Below the pieces are notes generated by a model. That model saw only the letters and a list, made by a program, of their open reading frames with translations, did no database searches and was not told the origin of the DNA. From Actinomadura sp. DC4 (lineage in GTDB: Bacteria > Actinomycetota > Actinomycetes > Streptosporangiales > Streptosporangiaceae), in the NCBI RefSeq assembly GCF_030406325.1, contig NZ_JAUEQY010000004.1, positions 62,001 to 126,000 of the forward strand: a stretch of DNA of 64,000 nt, given 5' to 3'. Below, piece by piece: positions 27,017 through 35,316 of this stretch; position 1 is the stretch's first letter; the number at the start of each line of letters is the position of its first letter. The position numbers and the translations under genes were made by a program.

Positions 27017-28753
27017 GTGAATCTCATCAATGTTGAAGGTCTCGGCAAGGCGTACGGGCCGGAACCTCTGCTCGACGGCGTCTCACTCGGCGTCGCGGCA
27101 GGGGATCGGGTCGGCGTCGTGGGCCGCAATGGCGGCGGCAAGTCCACGCTGGTATCGCTGCTGGCGGGGCGGATCCCGCCGGACGACGGGCGGGTCACTC
27201 ACACGCGGGGGACGCGGCTCGGCTTCCTGAGCCAGCGCGACGAGTTCCCGGCGGAGTCGACCGTGCGCTCGCTGGTCTTCGGCGACCGGGCCGAACACGA
27301 CTGGGCGGGTGACGCGCGGGCGCGCGAGATCCTCGCCGGCCTGCTGCCCGGCGTGCCCCTGGACACGCCGGTGGAGGGCATGTCCGGCGGCGAGCGGCGG
27401 CGCGTGGCGCTGGCCCGGCTGCTGGTGCCCCAGACCGACCTGCTGATCCTCGACGAGCCGACCAACCACCTCGACATCGAGGCGATCGCCTGGCTGGCCG
27501 GCCATCTCAAGGACCGCACGCTGATCGTCGTCACCCACGACCGGTGGTTCCTCGACGAGGTCACCGAGCGGACGTGGGAGGTGGCCGACGGGCAGGTGCA
27601 CCGCTACGAGGGCGGCTACTCCGCGTACGTCCTGGCCAAGGCCGAGCGTGCCCGCATCGCCGCCTCCACCGAGGAAAAGCGGCAGAACCTCCTCCGCAAG
27701 GAGCTGGCCTGGCTGCGGCGCGGGCCGCAGGCGCGGTCCACCAAGCCGAAGTTCCGGGTCGACGCGGCCAACGCGCTGATCGCCGACGAGCCGCCGGCGC
27801 GCGACAGCGTCGAACTGGTGAGCTTCGCGACCGCGCGTCTCGGCAAGACCGTCTACGACGTCGAGGACGTCGCCGTCCAGGTCGGCGACCGCACCCTCTT
27901 CGAGCACCTGACCTGGCATCTCGGCCCGGGCGACCGGGTGGGCCTGGTCGGCGTCAACGGCAGTGGCAAGACCACGCTGCTGCGGCTCCTGGAGGGCTCG
28001 GTCCGGCCGAGGTCGGGCCGCGTGATCACCGGCAAGACCGTCCGTCTCGCGCACCTGTCCCAGGAGCTCGCCGAGCTCGACCCGTCCCGCCGCGTGCTGG
28101 AGACGGTCGAGGAGATCAAACACCGCATCACGGTCGGCAAACGGGAGTTCACCGCGGGCCAGATGCTCGAACGGTTCGGCTTCCGCGGCGACGCCCAGTG
28201 GACCCCGATCGGCGACCTGTCCGGCGGCGAACGCCGGCGCCTGCAGCTGCTGCGGCTGCTGATGGCCGAGCCCAACGTCCTGCTGCTCGACGAGCCGACC
28301 AACGACCTCGACATCGAGACGCTCACCGAGCTGGAGGACCTGCTCGACGGCTGGCCGGGTTCGCTGGTGCTCGTGAGTCACGACCGCTATTTCCTGGAGC
28401 GCGTCAGCGACCACGTCGTGGCCCTCATCGGCGACGGTGGGGTGAAGATGCTGCCGGGCGGCGTGGACGAATACCTGACGCGCCGCCGCCGGACGGCCGC
28501 CGAGCCGGAGCCCGCCCGCCCGGTCGAGCCCCCGAAGGTGACCAAGAACGCCTGGCAGGCCAAAAAGGACCTCGACCGCCTCGAACGCCGCATCGAACGC
28601 CTGGGCGAACGCGAGGCCGAACTCCACGACCTCATGGCCTCCCACGCCACCGACCACGAGAAACTCCTGACCCTGGACGCCGACCTGCGCGCCGTACGGG
28701 CCGAGCGCGAGGAGATCGAGGAGCAGTGGCTGCAGCTCGCGGACGACGCCTGA
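27017..28753 (+). CDS. ABC-F family ATPase
   Basis: 578 residues, two ABC domains and no membrane segment. Walker A motifs are GRNGGGKST and GVNGSGKTT; signatures are MSGGERRRVAL and LSGGERRRLQL; Walker B motifs are LLILDEPTNHLD and LLLDEPTNDLD. A charged coiled coil (about 500-575) ends the protein. This is the Uup/EttA-like layout acting on ribosomes or DNA junctions rather than transport. GTG start: a TAGCCT -10-like box 10 nt upstream leaves almost no leader, so the mRNA may be leaderless. It follows ispE by 92 bp, a common actinomycete neighbour. Confidence 0.92.
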   Translation: MNLINVEGLGKAYGPEPLLDGVSLGVAAGDRVGVVGRNGGGKSTLVSLLAGRIPPDDGRVTHTRGTRLGFLSQRDEFPAESTVRSLVFGDRAEHDWAGDARAREILAGLLPGVPLDTPVEGMSGGERRRVALARLLVPQTDLLILDEPTNHLDIEAIAWLAGHLKDRTLIVVTHDRWFLDEVTERTWEVADGQVHRYEGGYSAYVLAKAERARIAASTEEKRQNLLRKELAWLRRGPQARSTKPKFRVDAANALIADEPPARDSVELVSFATARLGKTVYDVEDVAVQVGDRTLFEHLTWHLGPGDRVGLVGVNGSGKTTLLRLLEGSVRPRSGRVITGKTVRLAHLSQELAELDPSRRVLETVEEIKHRITVGKREFTAGQMLERFGFRGDAQWTPIGDLSGGERRRLQLLRLLMAEPNVLLLDEPTNDLDIETLTELEDLLDGWPGSLVLVSHDRYFLERVSDHVVALIGDGGVKMLPGGVDEYLTRRRRTAAEPEPARPVEPPKVTKNAWQAKKDLDRLERRIERLGEREAELHDLMASHATDHEKLLTLDADLRAVRAEREEIEEQWLQLADDA

Positions 28754-29394
28754 CCTGAGCCGCCGGGTCGGCGCGTGCCAGCCCCGCCGGCTCGCGGGTC
28801 GAGGTCGACCGACCGGGGGCTGGAGCGGGCGGAGCGGGCCCGGCACGCGGAAGAGGACGTCTTCGCGGGCGCGGCGGTTCTGGCGCTGGCGGCGGGGGTT
28901 CTTGGTCGGGCGGGTGATGGTGGCGCCGGGGCTCGACCTGGTAGGCGTGCAGCTCGGCGAAGCCGCTGCGTCCCTCCGCGAACTGCGCGAAACCCACCAG
29001 CGCGACGAGGTCCTCGGCGTCGCGGGTGCCGGCGGTCGGGACGGTCGGTGCCAGCCGCCGTACGTCGAAGTCGGCGGGCCAGGTGAGGGCCGACATCGGG
29101 CGAGCGACGACCCGCCCCGGGACGCCTTGACCCAAGCCAGGGCGCCGGGTCGGCCGCTGGCCCACTCGTGCCGCGGGTGTGCTTCGGAAGACCGTTCGCG
29201 GCGTCGGCCACAGGTCCTGGAGCGGCACGAGCTTGGAGCGGCCCGTCCATGAGTCGTGGTCTCCGGCCAGGCACTACCGGCTCGTTGACCTGCCTGTCGC
29301 CGGAGGGTGTGGGCGTTCCGCCGAAAGGACAAGGCCTCCCACTCTTACCGGCCCGGATGCTCGGCCGGTGGCGGCTGGACCTGCTGGTAGCCAC
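28754..29394. other. Gene-poor stretch, possibly a decayed gene
   Basis: About 640 bp between the ABC-F gene and the hairpin at 29395 hold no gene I can defend. The least implausible frame is on the minus strand (about 28830-29105) and contains LTWPADFDVRRLAPTVPT and EDLVALVGFAQFAEGRSGFAELHAYQ, which read like real protein before collapsing into Pro/Arg-rich sequence. This may be a degraded gene. No known domain recognised. Confidence 0.35.
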
Positions 29395-29425
29395 CGGTCT
29401 ACCCGGCGTTCCGCCGGGTAGACCG
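29395..29425. terminator. Perfect 14-bp hairpin upstream of the amidase gene
   Basis: CGGTCTACCCGGCG pairs perfectly with CGCCGGGTAGACCG around a TTC loop. It ends 111 bp before the amidase start, so it may terminate transcription from the left or act as a leader element. Flanking sequence lacks a U-tract on either strand. Confidence 0.6.
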
Positions 29426-29536
29426 TCCCGGCAGGGGCCTGAACGTCTCCGCCGGATCCGCACGGCCGGGCTGGTCCCCTCCCCGGCCGTCGCGTCAGAG
29501 CTGTCTCCTGTCACCCCGTCACGTCATGATGTCCGG

Positions 29537-30652
29537 GTGACCATCTGGCTGGAGAAGTTCACCGCGCACGGCGACGGGCCGCGGCTCGCCGTCAAGGACG
29601 CCATCGACGTCGCCGGTTCGCCGACGACGCTGGCGTGTCCGGTCATCAGTGACCTCGCCGTCCCCGCGGACCGCGACGCCCCCGTGGTCGCCGCCGCACG
29701 CGCGCAAGGGGCTCGCATCGTCGGCAAGACCAATCTCACCGAGCTCTGCCGCGCCGCCGACGGCGTCAACCCCTGGACCGGTACGCCCGAGAATCCGCTC
29801 GACGCCGAGCGCATCCCCGGCGGGTCGTCCAGCGGTTCGGCGGTGGCGGTCGCGCGAGGCGAGGCGGACGTCGCGCTCGGCACCGACACGGGCGGATCGA
29901 TCAGGGTGCCGGCCGCCTGCTGCGGCATCGTCGGCCTCAAGACCACACACGGGCGCGTGTCCCTCGAAGGCGTCTTCCCCCTCGCCCCCTCACTCGACGT
30001 CGTCGGTCCGCTCGGCCGCGACGTCGCCGCCGTGGCCCTCGGCATGTCCCTGATCGAAGACGGCTTCACCACGTCGGACTTCGACGCGGGCGCGATGATC
30101 GGGCGGCTGCGGCCCGCGGGCACGACGGTCGCGGGCCCGCTGGACGACGCCGTCGACGCCGCCCTCCGTACCTCCGGCCTGATCTTCGCGGACGAGCCCG
30201 TCGACCTCTGGCCGGCCGCGCTCGACGCCGGCAACACCCTGATCCTCGGCGAGGGCTACCGCGAGCACCGGCACCTTCTCGCGTACCCCGACCGGATCAG
30301 CGCGCGGATCCGGCGCCGGATCGAGCGCGGCGAAAAGGTCGCCGACGGCATGCTCGACGAGGCGTACGCGACGCGGGCCGCACTGCGGGAGTTCCTGGAC
30401 AAACTCTTCGAGCGGTACCCGCTGCTGGCCCTGCCGACGATCACCCAGCCGCCGCCCCGGCTCGGCGCCGAGCGGGACGTGGACCTGACCGCGCTGACGC
30501 TGCCGTTCAACGTGTCGGGCGACCCGGCGCTCGCCCTGCCGATCCCGGTCGGGGAGGCGGCTCTGCCCGGTTCGCTGCAACTCGTCGCCCCGGCGAACGA
30601 GGAGGGACGGCTTCTGGCCGCCGGCGCGCTGATCGAGGCGGCCCTGCGTTGA
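29537..30652 (+). CDS. Amidase signature family protein
   Basis: 371 residues from GTG. The catalytic triad is readable: Lys in LAVKDAIDVAG, cis-Ser and nucleophile Ser in GGSSSGSAVAVARGEADVALGTDTGGSIRVPAACCGIVGLK. It hydrolyses a carboxamide. The protein is shorter than GatA-type enzymes (about 480) because the substrate-specific C-terminal half is reduced, so the physiological amide is unclear; GatA is unlikely. It overlaps the DUF488 gene by 4 nt (TTGA). Confidence 0.87.
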   Translation: MTIWLEKFTAHGDGPRLAVKDAIDVAGSPTTLACPVISDLAVPADRDAPVVAAARAQGARIVGKTNLTELCRAADGVNPWTGTPENPLDAERIPGGSSSGSAVAVARGEADVALGTDTGGSIRVPAACCGIVGLKTTHGRVSLEGVFPLAPSLDVVGPLGRDVAAVALGMSLIEDGFTTSDFDAGAMIGRLRPAGTTVAGPLDDAVDAALRTSGLIFADEPVDLWPAALDAGNTLILGEGYREHRHLLAYPDRISARIRRRIERGEKVADGMLDEAYATRAALREFLDKLFERYPLLALPTITQPPPRLGAERDVDLTALTLPFNVSGDPALALPIPVGEAALPGSLQLVAPANEEGRLLAAGALIEAALR

Positions 30653-31593
30653 CCGTACGGACGTTCGGGCACGGTACGGCCGCACAGGAAGAGATCGCCG
30701 CACTCTTGCGCGGCGCCGGTGTGTCCCTCGTGGTCGACGTCCGTACGGCACCGGGCAGCCGCCGCAACCCGCACGTCGCCCGCGACGAACTGGCCCGATG
30801 GCTGCCCGAGCACGGTCTGGCGTACCGCTGGGACAAGCGCCTCGACGGGTTCCGCCGGCCGCCGCCCGGTTCACCGGAGATCTTCTGGCGTGAGGAGATG
30901 TTCCGCGGATACGCCGCGCACATGCGTACGCCGGAGTTCGGTGCGGCGGTGGACGAGCTGCCGGCGTACGACGGGCCGCAGGCGGTGATGTGCAGCGAGT
31001 CGGTGTGGTGGCGCTGTCACCGGCGCCTGCTCACCGACTTCCTGGTGCTCGTACGGGAGGTTCCGGTCGACCACCTCATGCACGACGGCCGGCCGACCGC
31101 CCACACGCCGCCCGCGGGCGCGCGACGGCGCGACGACGGACTGATCGTGTACGACGGCGGCCAGGAGCCACTGCTCTGGGAGCTACTTGGCGGGATCGGC
31201 GTCGAAGGGGACGAGCAGCGAGCGAAGGAGCCCGGCGAGCGTACGGCGGTCGTCGTCGGTGAGAGAGGCGAGCAGGTCACGCTCGCGGTCGACGAGATCG
31301 TCGAACGCCGCGTCCACGTGCGTACGCCCGGCGTCGGTGAGCCGTACGAGAACTCCGCGTTTGTCCTGCGGGTCGGGGCTGCGCCGGACCAGGCCCGCGC
31401 TCTCCAGCCGGTCGATGCGGTTGGTCATGGTGCCGGAGGTGACCAGCGTGGCGCGCAGCAGCCGGCCGGGACTCAGCTCGTAAGGTGGTCCCGCGCGCCG
31501 GAGCGCGGTCAGGACGTCGAACTCCCACGACTCCATGTCGTGCGCCGAGAACACCGCCCGCCGCGCCCGGTCGAGATGCCGGGCGAGCCGTGA
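30649..31593 (+). CDS. DUF488 family protein with antisense read-through tail
   Basis: From a TTG coupled to the amidase stop, about 175 residues form a complete DUF488 domain (TFGHGTAAQEEIAALL, VVDVRTAPGSRRNPHVA, WREEMFRGYAAHM, VMCSESVWWRCHRRLLTDFL, HTPPAGARRRDDGLIVYDGG). This family has conserved Cys/His residues of unknown role. The frame then has no stop until 31593 and runs 411 bp antisense through most of marR, adding about 135 residues that look like shadow sequence. Either the native stop was lost or the tail is translated. The domain proper ends near 31180. Confidence 0.75.
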   Translation: MTVRTFGHGTAAQEEIAALLRGAGVSLVVDVRTAPGSRRNPHVARDELARWLPEHGLAYRWDKRLDGFRRPPPGSPEIFWREEMFRGYAAHMRTPEFGAAVDELPAYDGPQAVMCSESVWWRCHRRLLTDFLVLVREVPVDHLMHDGRPTAHTPPAGARRRDDGLIVYDGGQEPLLWELLGGIGVEGDEQRAKEPGERTAVVVGERGEQVTLAVDEIVERRVHVRTPGVGEPYENSAFVLRVGAAPDQARALQPVDAVGHGAGGDQRGAQQPAGTQLVRWSRAPERGQDVELPRLHVVRREHRPPRPVEMPGEP

Positions 31594-31683
31594 CACCCGG
31601 CTGAGGACGTGCAGGGGCTCGGTGTCGAGGTCTGGCCGCTCCGTGCGCCAGGCCGCGACCAGGCGATCGACCTCGTCCTCCAC
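31183..31683 (-). CDS. MarR family transcriptional regulator
   Basis: 166 residues from GTG (VEDEVDRLVAAWRTERPDLD). The winged helix includes WEFDVLTALRRAGPPYELSPGRLLRATLVTSG and the wing RRSPDPQDKRGVLVRLT. Dimerisation helices flank it. A 15-bp inverted repeat lies 19 bp upstream of its start, so it is probably autoregulated. The gene downstream on the other strand (DUF488) overlaps it antisense. Ligand unknown; targets besides itself are not evident. Confidence 0.92.
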   Translation of the reverse strand: MEDEVDRLVAAWRTERPDLDTEPLHVLSRVSRLARHLDRARRAVFSAHDMESWEFDVLTALRRAGPPYELSPGRLLRATLVTSGTMTNRIDRLESAGLVRRSPDPQDKRGVLVRLTDAGRTHVDAAFDDLVDRERDLLASLTDDDRRTLAGLLRSLLVPFDADPAK

Positions 31684-31701
31684 AATCGATCACCTTACCT
31701 G

Positions 31702-31742
31702 TCTTGACATCGAGATATCTAGCCGGGATCTCGATGTCAAGA
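31702..31742. promoter_or_regulatory. MarR-type operator: 15-bp inverted repeat
   Basis: TCTTGACATCGAGAT and its exact complement are separated by 11 bp, which include an AGATATCT palindrome. The site sits between the MarR start and the end of the kinase gene. Arm sequences of the TTGACATCGAGAT type are typical of MarR operators in actinomycetes, from general knowledge. Confidence 0.75.
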
Positions 31743-31755
31743 GACCTGTCGCTCC

Positions 31756-32943
31756 TCAGCGGCCGGGGAGGAGGACCGTGACGGTGAGGCCGCCACCCGC
31801 GCGGGGCTCGGCGGTGACGGTTCCGCCGTGGGCGGTCGTGGTGGCGCGGACGATCGACAGGCCCAGGCCGGAGCCCCGGTCGGAGTGGATCCGGTCGGTG
31901 CCGAGGCGGCGGAACGGTTCGAAGATGGTGTCCACCTCGTACGCCGGCACGACCGGTCCCGTGTTGGCGACGACGAGCTCCGCCCCGCGGCGTGTGGTGA
32001 CCGAGATCTCGCCCCCGTCGTCGTTGTGCCGGATCGCGTTCTCGACGAGGTTCTGGACGATCCGTTCGATCAGGACCGGGTCGCCCGTGGTCGGGGCGCC
32101 GAGCAGGTCGCGGCCGACGGTGATGCCACGCGCCGACGCCTCGGCGGTGGCCTGGTCCAGGACGTGCCCGGCCACGTCCGAAAGGTCCAGCTGGACCCCG
32201 TTGACGACGGTGTTCTCGCTGCCTGCGAGCGTGAGCAGGCCGTCGATCAGCCGTTCGTGCCGGCCGTTGACGATGAGCAGCGACTCGCCGAGACGCTTGA
32301 CGTCCTCGGTCGCGTCGGGGCGGCGCAGGGCCACGTCGACCAGGGTGCGGTTGATCGCGAGCGGCGTGCGCAGCTCGTGTGAGGCGTTCGCGGCGAAGCG
32401 CTGCTGCCCGTCGAAGGCGCGCGCCAGCCGGCCCAGCATGGTGTCGAAGGTGTCGGCAAGCTCCTTCACGTCGTCGCGCGGCCCCGAGTACGCGATCCGC
32501 TCGGTGAGGTTGCGGCTGTGAGCCACCCGGCGGGCCGTCTCGGTGATCTGGTGTACGGGGCGCAGCGCCCGGTCGGCGAACAGCCATCCCAGGCCGACGG
32601 CGGCGACCGTCACCACGCCGAGCGCGATGCCGCCTCGCGTCAGCAGGGAGTTCAGCGCGTCGCGCTGATAGTCGATGTTGGCCGCGAACAGCACCCGCTG
32701 GGCCTGCCCGGCCGTCATCGGCGTATCCGGATCGACGTTGTTGAGAAAGCGCGGCGTGGCGTCCTGGCCGACGCCGGTTCCGAAGACCTGGGTCACCGAG
32801 CCGCCTGAACGCTGCATGTTGGTCTTGACCAGGAAGTACGTCAATGCGAGGAGGACCATGCCGCCGACGAGGAACACACCGCCGTAGATGAACGTGAGAC
32901 GGGCGCGGATCGTGGGCCGCAGCCGTTCGGCGAGTGTCGTCAT
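31756..32943 (-). CDS. Sensor histidine kinase
   Basis: 395 residues. TM1 about 18-40 and TM2 about 115-135 enclose an 75-residue extracytoplasmic loop. HAMP follows, then the H-box ASHELRTPLAINRTLVD, N-box QNLVENAIRHN, and a G1 box reading ANTGPVVP (Asn where Asp is usual, as in several actinobacterial kinases), then GSGLGLSIVRA. Start ATG overlaps the regulator gene's stop by 4 nt (ATGA), so the two are co-expressed. It is divergent from the lipoprotein/ABC export operon, which is its likely target by analogy with peptide-sensing systems. Confidence 0.92.
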   Translation of the reverse strand: MTTLAERLRPTIRARLTFIYGGVFLVGGMVLLALTYFLVKTNMQRSGGSVTQVFGTGVGQDATPRFLNNVDPDTPMTAGQAQRVLFAANIDYQRDALNSLLTRGGIALGVVTVAAVGLGWLFADRALRPVHQITETARRVAHSRNLTERIAYSGPRDDVKELADTFDTMLGRLARAFDGQQRFAANASHELRTPLAINRTLVDVALRRPDATEDVKRLGESLLIVNGRHERLIDGLLTLAGSENTVVNGVQLDLSDVAGHVLDQATAEASARGITVGRDLLGAPTTGDPVLIERIVQNLVENAIRHNDDGGEISVTTRRGAELVVANTGPVVPAYEVDTIFEPFRRLGTDRIHSDRGSGLGLSIVRATTTAHGGTVTAEPRAGGGLTVTVLLPGR

Positions 32944-33596
32944 GGAATTCGGTACCCCACTCCGGAAACGGTCTCGATGACGGGCGGATCGCCGAGTCTG
33001 CGGCGCAGCTTCATCAGCGTCACCCGCACGGTGTTGGTGAACGGGTCGGCGTGCTGGTCCCACACCTTCTCCAGGAGCGACTCGGCTGAGACGACGGCGC
33101 CGTCCGCGCGGAGCAGCTCCGACAGCAGGCCGAACTCCTTGCGGGCCAGGTGTACGTACCGGCCGTCCCGGTGGACCTCGCGGCGGGCCGGGTCGAGCCG
33201 GATGCCCGAGCGTTCCAGCATCGGCGGGTCGGCCGGCCGGGCGCGGCGGCACAACGCGTGGATCCGGGCCACCAGCTCCTCGAACGCGAACGGCTTGGTC
33301 AGGTAGTCGTCCGCGCCGATCCGCAGTCCGTCCACCCGCGCCGGTACGGTGACGGCGGCGGTGAGCATCAGCACCCGCACGGACGCGCCCGACTCGACCA
33401 CGCCGCGGCAGACGTCGTCGCCGTGCACGATCGGCAGGTCACGGTCGAGGACCAGCACGTCGTAGTCGTTGACGCCGAGGAGTTCGAGCGCGGCGTCCCC
33501 GTCGTACACGACGTCCACCGCGAGCGCCTCGGCCCGCAGTCCCTCGGCGATCGAGTCGGCGAGCATCCGCTCGTCCTCGGCGATCAGTATCCGCAC
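32940..33596 (-). CDS. OmpR-type response regulator
   Basis: 218 residues from GTG (VRILIAEDERML), preceded by GGGGAG. Receiver: EDE acidic pair, phospho-Asp in LVLDRDLP (about 51), TKPF lysine (about 101). Winged helix: LARKEFGLLSELLRADGAVVSAESLLEKVWD and VRVTLMKLRRRLGDPPVIETVSGVGYRI. First gene of the two-component operon; divergent from the efflux operon with 149 bp between, containing an inverted repeat. Confidence 0.93.
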   Translation of the reverse strand: MRILIAEDERMLADSIAEGLRAEALAVDVVYDGDAALELLGVNDYDVLVLDRDLPIVHGDDVCRGVVESGASVRVLMLTAAVTVPARVDGLRIGADDYLTKPFAFEELVARIHALCRRARPADPPMLERSGIRLDPARREVHRDGRYVHLARKEFGLLSELLRADGAVVSAESLLEKVWDQHADPFTNTVRVTLMKLRRRLGDPPVIETVSGVGYRIP

Positions 33597-33653
33597 GCTC
33601 CCCGCCTTCCGGTTGCTGCCGCACATCCTTCGGATATGCGCGTAAAGCTGGCA

Positions 33654-33669
33654 TAACCACTTCTGGTTA
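33654..33669. promoter_or_regulatory. Inverted repeat in a divergent promoter region
   Basis: TAACCA and TGGTTA are separated by 4 bp, with a related GTTATGG 10 bp further on. It lies between the response-regulator gene and the export operon, a natural place for the regulator to bind and control both. Binding is inferred. Confidence 0.4.
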
Positions 33670-33745
33670 CGCCGGAGTTATGGAGTGACGGCTGAACTTC
33701 TCGCGGACCGCCGGGATCGGTCCCGGCGGCAACGACGAGGAGACG

Positions 33746-34273
33746 ATGGACATGCGACGGCAGACACTCGCGGTGCTGATCGCGGTGCTCGCGCTCGCCC
33801 CGGCGGCCTGTGGAGGCGGAGGCAGCAAGGACCCGGTCGCCAAGGCCGCCGCCAGCAGGAGCGCCGAGATCGGGAACCAGCGCAAGTTCGCCCAGTGCAT
33901 GAGGGAGAACGGCGTGAACATGTCCGACCCGAGCGGCAGCGGTGGCGCTACGCGTATCCAGGTGAACGGTGAGCCGGGAAAGAACGGGCCGGAGAAGCTG
34001 AAGGCGGCCGAGGAGAAGTGCCGCAAGTTCCAGCCGAACGGCGGCAAGCCGGTTCAGCTCAAGCCCGAGGAACTGGCGAAGATGCGCGCCATGGCCAAGT
34101 GCATGCGGGCGAACGGCGTGGACATGCCGGACCCGGACGCGGACGGCCGGATCACCATCACGGGCAGCGGAAAGAACAACCCGGGGCCGGAGAACCCGAA
34201 GTTCCAGGCCGCTCAGAAAGCCTGCCGTCAGTACGCTCCCAAGGGCGCCGCCGGGCAGCAGGGGGGCAGTTGA
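33746..34273 (+). CDS. Lipoprotein with duplicated CMR-NGV-M-DP motif
   Basis: 175 residues. A signal peptide ends in the lipobox LAPAACGG, so Cys22 should be lipidated. The mature part has two copies of one motif, KFAQCMRENGVNMSDP (about 47-62) and AMAKCMRANGVDMPDP (about 115-130), each followed by a second Cys (EKCRKF, KACRQY), suggesting two disulfide-linked small domains. First gene of a four-gene overlapping operon with an adaptor, ATPase and permease. Similar lipoproteins accompany MacB-type exporters in actinomycetes; the role is unknown. Confidence 0.82.
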   Translation: MDMRRQTLAVLIAVLALAPAACGGGGSKDPVAKAAASRSAEIGNQRKFAQCMRENGVNMSDPSGSGGATRIQVNGEPGKNGPEKLKAAEEKCRKFQPNGGKPVQLKPEELAKMRAMAKCMRANGVDMPDPDADGRITITGSGKNNPGPENPKFQAAQKACRQYAPKGAAGQQGGS

Positions 34274-35316
34274 ACCGTCGGCGGGCCGTCGCGACTGGTG
34301 TCGGCGGGGCCGTCCTGGCCTGCGGATTCGTGCTGGCGGCGATCGGCGTGGGCGGAGGGGGCACCACGAAGGCGCCGCACAGCTCGCTGCCGCCCGCGAC
34401 GGCCCCGATCGAGCGGACCACGCTGACCGAGACCCAGGAGGCGGACGGCACCCTCGGTTTCGGCGCCACGCACGTCGCCAAGGGCACGAGTGGCCGTGGC
34501 ACCCTGACCTGGGTGGCCGCGCCGGGGTACGAGGTGACCCGGGGCCGGTCCGCGTACCGCCTCGACGACCGGCCGGTGCCGCTGCTGTACGGGTCGCTGC
34601 CGCTGTACCGCACGCTCGGCACGGGTACGACGGGTGCCGACGTCGCACAGTTCGAGCGGAATCTCCGGGCTCTCGGGTACACCGGGTTCACGGTCGACAA
34701 GACCTACAGCTCCGACACGGCCGCCGCCGTACGCCACTGGCAGGGCGATCTCGGCGTCACGCAGACCGGCCGGGTGAGCGCGGGGTCGGTGTTCGTCGCG
34801 CCGGGCCCGATCCGCGTCGCCGAGCGCAAGGCGCAGGCCGGCGACCGGCCGAACGGCCCGCTGTTCACCTACACCGGGACCAGTCGCGTCGTCAGCGTCG
34901 CCCTCGACGTGAAGTACCAGCGGCTCGCCAAGAAGGGCGCGGCCGTGTCGATCGACCTGCCGGACGGCGGCACCACCAAGGGCACGATCGCCAAGGTCGG
35001 CAAGGTCGCCAAGAAGGGGCAGGGCGACAACCCGAGCACGATCACGGTCACCGTCGAGGTGGCGGGACAGCGGTCACTCGGCTCGTACGACAAGGCGCCT
35101 GTGACGGTCCAGCTGAGCGCCGGCCGGCACCCGAACGTGCTCGCCGTGCCCATCGCGGCCCTGCTCGCACAGCCCGACGGCGGGTACGCGGTGCAGGTCG
35201 TGGAGGGGGCGCGCGTCCGTACGGTCGCCGTCGAGACCGGCGCGTTCACCGACGGCAAGGTCGAGATCTCAGGCTCCGGGCTGTCCGAGGGAATGCAGGT
35301 AGGAGTGCCGGCGTGA
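34270..35316 (+). CDS. HlyD-like efflux adaptor with peptidoglycan-binding domain
   Basis: 348 residues from a TTG overlapping the lipoprotein stop (TTGA), with GGGGGG upstream. One N-terminal membrane anchor (about 8-28), then a PG_binding_1 domain (TTGADVAQFERNLRALGYTGFTVDKTYSSDTAAAVRHWQ, about 118-155) and the beta-barrel/barrel-sandwich parts of a periplasmic-adaptor-like protein (VSVALDVKYQRLAKKGAAVSI; PNVLAVPIAALL; VETGAFTDGKVEISGSGLSEGMQV). It probably links the ABC transporter to the wall in this monoderm. Confidence 0.88.
   Translation: MNRRRAVATGVGGAVLACGFVLAAIGVGGGGTTKAPHSSLPPATAPIERTTLTETQEADGTLGFGATHVAKGTSGRGTLTWVAAPGYEVTRGRSAYRLDDRPVPLLYGSLPLYRTLGTGTTGADVAQFERNLRALGYTGFTVDKTYSSDTAAAVRHWQGDLGVTQTGRVSAGSVFVAPGPIRVAERKAQAGDRPNGPLFTYTGTSRVVSVALDVKYQRLAKKGAAVSIDLPDGGTTKGTIAKVGKVAKKGQGDNPSTITVTVEVAGQRSLGSYDKAPVTVQLSAGRHPNVLAVPIAALLAQPDGGYAVQVVEGARVRTVAVETGAFTDGKVEISGSGLSEGMQVGVPA

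Noticed and set aside
27083-29332. A 749-codon minus-strand frame over the ABC-F gene
   Set aside because: It mirrors the ABC motifs of the sense gene and has no domain of its own.
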